This document shows, in pieces, positions 60,857 through 64,000 of a stretch of DNA of 64,000 bases. The notes under the pieces were generated by a model. That model ran no database searches. It saw only the letters and a list, made by a program, of their open reading frames with translations, and was not told the DNA's origin. Both the position numbers and the translations under genes were made by a program. The stretch's first letter is position 1; each line of letters starts with the position of its first letter. The DNA is taken from contig NZ_VLPS01000005.1 of the NCBI RefSeq assembly GCF_007570865.1, positions 248,001 through 312,000 of the forward strand, read 5' to 3'. The stretch is from Atlantibacter subterraneus (GTDB lineage Bacteria; Pseudomonadota; Gammaproteobacteria; Enterobacterales; Enterobacteriaceae).

Positions 60857-62524
60857 TTAAAACGTTTCCCAGTTATCGCCGCTATCCGCCAGAGCGGGTT
60901 TACGGGTCGCCAGCGGCGCGGTTGGCGCTTTTGGCGGGGTAGCGTCCTGTGACATCTCCCGCGCGTCGGCGTTGATGCGGAATACCGATACCGCCTGAGT
61001 CAGGCGGCTGGCCTGTTCTTCCAGCGCCGCAGCGGCAGCGGCGGATTCCTGCACCAGCGAGGCGTTCTGCTGGGTCACGCGGTCCATTTCGGCAACCGCC
61101 AGGCCCACCTGGTCGATACCGCGGCTCTGCTCGTCAGACGCCGAGGCGATTTCACCCATGATGTCGGTCACGCGGGTTACCGCGTTAACAATCTCACCCA
61201 TGGTTTCGCCCGCGCTTTCTACCAGCGTTGAACCCACTTCCACTTTACTGACCGAGTCCTCAATCAGGCCTTTGATCTCTTTCGCGGCCTGGGCGCTGCG
61301 GCTGGCCAGGTTGCGAACTTCACCGGCCACCACCGCAAAACCACGGCCCTGCTCGCCTGCGCGCGCGGCTTCCACCGCGGCGTTCAGCGCCAGGATGTTG
61401 GTCTGGAAGGCGATGCCGTCGATCACGCTGGTGATATCGGCAATTTTCTGCGAGCTACCGGCGATTTCGTGCATGGTCTGCACCACGTTGCTCACCACTT
61501 TACCGCCCTTCTGTGCGGTTTCAGAGGCGCTCAGCGCCAGCTGGCTGGCCTGACGGGCGTTCTCGGCGTTCTGTTTCACCGTTGCGGTCAGCTCTTCCAT
61601 GCTGGCAGCAGTTTCTTCCAGCGATGCCGCCTGCTGCTCGGTACGGGAAGAGAGATCGTTGTTGCCGATGGCGATTTCGCTCGCGCCGCTGTAGATAGCG
61701 TTCGCGCCGGTACGCACATCGCCCACGGTTTTCGCCAGCTCATCCTGCATATGGCGCAGGCTGGCCGCCAGTTGGCCCATCTCGTTAGTGCCGTGGACGT
61801 CAATGCCGCGCACCAGATCGCCGTTAGCGATATGGCGGATATTTTCCAGCAGACGTTGCAGCGGGTGGATCAACGCTTTGTTGATGCCAATCCACACCAC
61901 AATCATCACCGCCAGCACGGTGCCCAGCACGCCGATCAGGATCCACAGCGCCAGGTTATAGGAGTCGTTGCTACCATCTACCGCCAGCTGGTACAGACCG
62001 TCGTTCTCGGCCAGGTAGCTGTCGTAGGCTTTCTGCATCCCGTCCTGATAGCTCTGGGTCGGCTGGTCAAAGAAGGCGTTGATTTTACCGGCACCCAGCA
62101 GCTGGATCAGCTCCGCCAGCGCGTTATGGTAGATATCGTAGGTGCGCTTCACTTCCTGCGCGGTTTGCTCGCTCTGGCGCGGGTCGCGCGGCAGGGCCTC
62201 ATAGGCTTTCCACTGCTCTTCCGCCAGCTTCAGCGAAGTTTGCGCAATCTGCATCAGCTGCGCCACGGTCGCGCCGCTGCCCATCTGGTTGGAATCCATC
62301 ATGTAGCGGATACCGGCGCGGTTCAGGGTGTTGCGGGTCTGGATCAGCGCCACCCAGCTGGCGTTCAGCGTGGACTGCTGCTGACGGATGGTCTGAAGAA
62401 CGGTGAAGTTTTCCTTGTCGTTTTTCAGCGCGTTAAAGAACAACCCGCCCGACGTTAACTGTAAGAGGCCAAAGAGCCCCAGTACGATAAGCAGGCTGGT
62501 GACGACTTTGATACGGTTGAGCAT
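60857..62524 (-). CDS. tsr: Serine/AI-2 chemoreceptor Tsr
   Basis: Methyl-accepting chemotaxis protein, 555 residues. TM1 near residues 7-30, periplasmic four-helix ligand domain, TM2 near 190-212, HAMP, signalling hairpin tip ([21 protein letters not shown], split) and the CheR/CheB tether NWETF at the C-terminus. The serine-binding residues Arg64, Asn68, Arg69 and Arg73 of E. coli Tsr are all present. I use the ATG at 62524 ([12 protein letters not shown]). A sigma-28 promoter lies upstream. Confidence 0.95.
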   Translation of the reverse strand: MLNRIKVVTSLLIVLGLFGLLQLTSGGLFFNALKNDKENFTVLQTIRQQQSTLNASWVALIQTRNTLNRAGIRYMMDSNQMGSGATVAQLMQIAQTSLKLAEEQWKAYEALPRDPRQSEQTAQEVKRTYDIYHNALAELIQLLGAGKINAFFDQPTQSYQDGMQKAYDSYLAENDGLYQLAVDGSNDSYNLALWILIGVLGTVLAVMIVVWIGINKALIHPLQRLLENIRHIANGDLVRGIDVHGTNEMGQLAASLRHMQDELAKTVGDVRTGANAIYSGASEIAIGNNDLSSRTEQQAASLEETAASMEELTATVKQNAENARQASQLALSASETAQKGGKVVSNVVQTMHEIAGSSQKIADITSVIDGIAFQTNILALNAAVEAARAGEQGRGFAVVAGEVRNLASRSAQAAKEIKGLIEDSVSKVEVGSTLVESAGETMGEIVNAVTRVTDIMGEIASASDEQSRGIDQVGLAVAEMDRVTQQNASLVQESAAAAAALEEQASRLTQAVSVFRINADAREMSQDATPPKAPTAPLATRKPALADSGDNWETF

Positions 62525-62556
62525 GGTGACTGTTTCCCGAGACAAAATAAAAAGGG

Positions 62557-62583
62557 GTATCGGAAAATCCCCGGAAAACTTTA
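62557..62583 (-). promoter_or_regulatory. tsr flagellar promoter (sigma-28/FliA)
   Basis: On the minus strand a perfect -35 TAAAGTTT (62576-62583), an 11-base spacer and a -10 TCCGATAC (62557-62564) match TAAAGTTT-N11-GCCGATAA at 14 of 16 positions. About 33 bases before the tsr start. Confidence 0.88.
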
Positions 62584-62721
62584 TAGGGGAAACCCCCGGA
62601 CTTACGTTTTTATTCGCTGAGCGGCGGCGAGCTTTCGTTTTCGCATCAGGGCATCACGGCTATTTTTCCTGCCGACAGGTTTAGCCTATGATAGGCACTC
62701 TCTTTTGTGGCGGAAATAAAC

Positions 62722-63174
62722 ATGATTTGGTTGATGCTGGCTACCCTGGTGGTGGTGTTTGTGGTGGGTTTTCGGGTATTGACCTCCGATTCGCGTCGCG
62801 CGGTGCGGCGGCTCAGCGAACGTCTCAATATTCAGACGTTGCAGGTGGAGTCGATGATCGACCAGATGGGCAAGCAGGCCGGGCACGAGTTTATTCAGTA
62901 TCTGGCGCGCCCCGATGAAGTGCATCTGCAAAACGCCGCGCAATTGCTGCTGATCTATCAGGCGTATATCGTCGACGGCAGTGAGCAAAACCTGCTGCGC
63001 TGGCACCGCATCCTGCAAAAAGGCCGGTTAAGCGCCCCGCTGACCGACGCGCAAATCCGCCTGGCCCTGCGCTTTTACCACGAGCTGGATCTGGATAACT
63101 ACGAGCTTAACGCCTTCCAGCTGCGCTACAACGCGCTGTTCGTGCCGGACGGCACGGTGACTTATCTGCACTAA
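62722..63174 (+). CDS. DUF1198 family protein, YicN-like
   Basis: 150-residue protein with one N-terminal membrane helix (MIWLMLATLVVVFVVGFRVL) and a conserved soluble domain containing VDGSEQNLLRWHRILQK, as in E. coli YicN. Function unknown. I use the ATG at 62722, matching YicN; a GTG at 62707 is in frame upstream. It diverges from tsr. Confidence 0.85.
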   Translation: MIWLMLATLVVVFVVGFRVLTSDSRRAVRRLSERLNIQTLQVESMIDQMGKQAGHEFIQYLARPDEVHLQNAAQLLLIYQAYIVDGSEQNLLRWHRILQKGRLSAPLTDAQIRLALRFYHELDLDNYELNAFQLRYNALFVPDGTVTYLH

Positions 63175-63180
63175 ATCGAT

Positions 63181-63215
63181 AAACGGCATCCCCTGTTGAG
63201 GATGCCGTTTATAAA
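63181..63215. terminator. Bidirectional terminator
   Basis: Perfect 11-bp stem AAACGGCATCC/GGATGCCGTTT with an eight-base loop, between the convergent DUF1198 and transporter genes. Confidence 0.85.
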
Positions 63216-63216
63216 A

Positions 63217-64000
63217 TCAACCTAACACCATCTTGCCGATCATCAACCCCATCGCCACCGAGACAATCACGTTCACCAGGCCGGGGCGCATAAAGCTGTG
63301 GTTAAGCACATATTTGCCGATGCGGGTGGTGCCGGTATCGTCAAAGGCCAGCGCCGCGAGGCACTGCCCGGCCACCGGGATAAAGAAATAGCCGTTCACC
63401 GCAGGCCACGAGCCAATCAGCGCGTACGCCGGTAATCCGAGCGCCAGCCCCAGCGGCAGCAGGATCAGCGTCGTCGCCGCCTGGCTGCTGACCATCGCCG
63501 AGACAAAGAACATCATGATGGCGATAAGCCAGGTATGTTCCTGCAACAGCACCTGCACTTCGGATTTGATCAGGTCGATATGGCTGCTGACGAAGGTTTC
63601 GCTCATCCACGCCAGGCCAAAGGCGCAGACGATGGCCAGCGCACCGGCGCGAAACACGCTGCCGCTGAGGATTTGATCCACCGGCGGGCGGCACAGCAGC
63701 ACAATCAGGCAGGCGAAGGAGAGCATCACAATCTGGATCGCCGCCGACATCGAGAGCGGTTGCAGCCCTTTGGCGGTGTCGACCAGCGGACGCAGGCCTG
63801 GCACCAGCCCCAGCAGCACAATTACCACCGCACCGGTCAGGAACAGCAGCACCGAGAGTTTGGCGCGCGGCGCGATTTCGGCGCTGCGCTCCGCTTTGCC
63901 AATCGGCTTGAGAAGCCCTTCCGCCAGGCGACGCTGGTATTCCGGATCGTCCTTCAGCTCTTTGCCTTTATTAAAGGTAGCGATGGCTCCCGCCGCCACG
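63217..64000 (-). CDS. C4-dicarboxylate transporter, DcuA/DcuB family (N-terminus missing)
   Basis: Partial inner-membrane antiporter; the frame is open at the right edge, so the N-terminal half is outside the window. The C-terminal half has the family segments SSQAATTLILLPLGLALG and DDTGTTRIGKYVLNHSF and ends in a hydrophobic helix. The family exchanges fumarate, malate or aspartate for succinate under anaerobic conditions. Whether it is DcuA, DcuB or a further paralogue cannot be decided here. Confidence 0.82.
   Translation of the reverse strand, partial: VAAGAIATFNKGKELKDDPEYQRRLAEGLLKPIGKAERSAEIAPRAKLSVLLFLTGAVVIVLLGLVPGLRPLVDTAKGLQPLSMSAAIQIVMLSFACLIVLLCRPPVDQILSGSVFRAGALAIVCAFGLAWMSETFVSSHIDLIKSEVQVLLQEHTWLIAIMMFFVSAMVSSQAATTLILLPLGLALGLPAYALIGSWPAVNGYFFIPVAGQCLAALAFDDTGTTRIGKYVLNHSFMRPGLVNVIVSVAMGLMIGKMVLG

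Overview
The window is chromosomal DNA from a member of the Enterobacteriaceae. The gene order and protein sequences closely follow the E. coli/Salmonella/Klebsiella/Enterobacter group around the thr origin-of-map region, in inverted orientation. The rpsT-ribF-ileS-lspA-fkpB-ispH, nhaA-nhaR, dnaK-dnaJ, talB-mog, yaaJ-yaaA, thrLABC, arcA, creABCD-rob-gpmB-yjjX-trpR-slt-ettA and lsr-tsr blocks are all present and intact. I cannot name the species from sequence alone. The coding density, GC-rich codon use and gene content are those of a normal chromosome; I see no prophage, complete IS element, CRISPR array, rRNA or tRNA.

Layout. 1-2.0 kb: the end of a GalP/AraE-like sugar porter followed by a short-chain dehydrogenase. 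2.0-8.0 kb: the ribF-ileS-lspA-fkpB-ispH operon on the minus strand, with a yaaY-like small ORF at its head. 8.1-8.4 kb: rpsT. 8.5-14.1 kb: a complete sgcXBCQAER operon (M42 peptidase, PTS IIB/IIC/IIA, BtpA-family protein, ribulose-phosphate-epimerase-like protein, DeoR regulator) behind a well-formed class II CRP promoter. 14.2-16.3 kb: nhaR and nhaA. 16.5-19.9 kb: dnaJ and dnaK with sigma-32 promoters. 20.0-25.4 kb: satP, then a four-gene minus-strand operon encoding a Tsx-like outer-membrane channel, a Cys-type periplasmic sulfatase, its radical-SAM maturase and an IS1-like zinc-ribbon protein, behind two tandem CRP-like sites. 25.6-36.1 kb: an MHS-family transporter, mog, talB, yaaJ, yaaA and thrLABC. 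36.3-48.9 kb: yjtD/lasT, yjjY, arcA, creDCBA, rob, gpmB, yjjX, trpR, slt, ettA. 48.9-51.0 kb: a LysR regulator divergent from a medium-chain dehydrogenase. 51.0-59.6 kb: the complete lsrKR / lsrACDBFG AI-2 uptake and processing locus. 59.6-64 kb: a class II Fic protein whose catalytic histidine is replaced by tyrosine, preceded by an unusual repeat cluster; then tsr with a sigma-28 promoter, a YicN-like protein and a partial C4-dicarboxylate transporter.

How the genes work together. Three loci look like self-contained nutrient or signal modules. The sgc operon should import and process an unknown carbohydrate. The sulfatase operon should bring a sulfated compound through the outer membrane, desulfate it in the periplasm and mature the enzyme without oxygen. 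The lsr locus imports autoinducer-2; its binding protein LsrB is also the ligand-presenting partner of the chemoreceptor Tsr, whose gene lies about 1.3 kb beyond the operon. Most of the rest is conserved housekeeping: threonine biosynthesis with attenuation, heat-shock chaperones, anaerobic control by ArcA, and the CreBC regulon with a CreB site before creD.

The most unusual things found are the His-to-Tyr change in the Fic motif, the repeats that run up to the fic start codon, and the transposase-like zinc-ribbon gene in the sulfatase operon.
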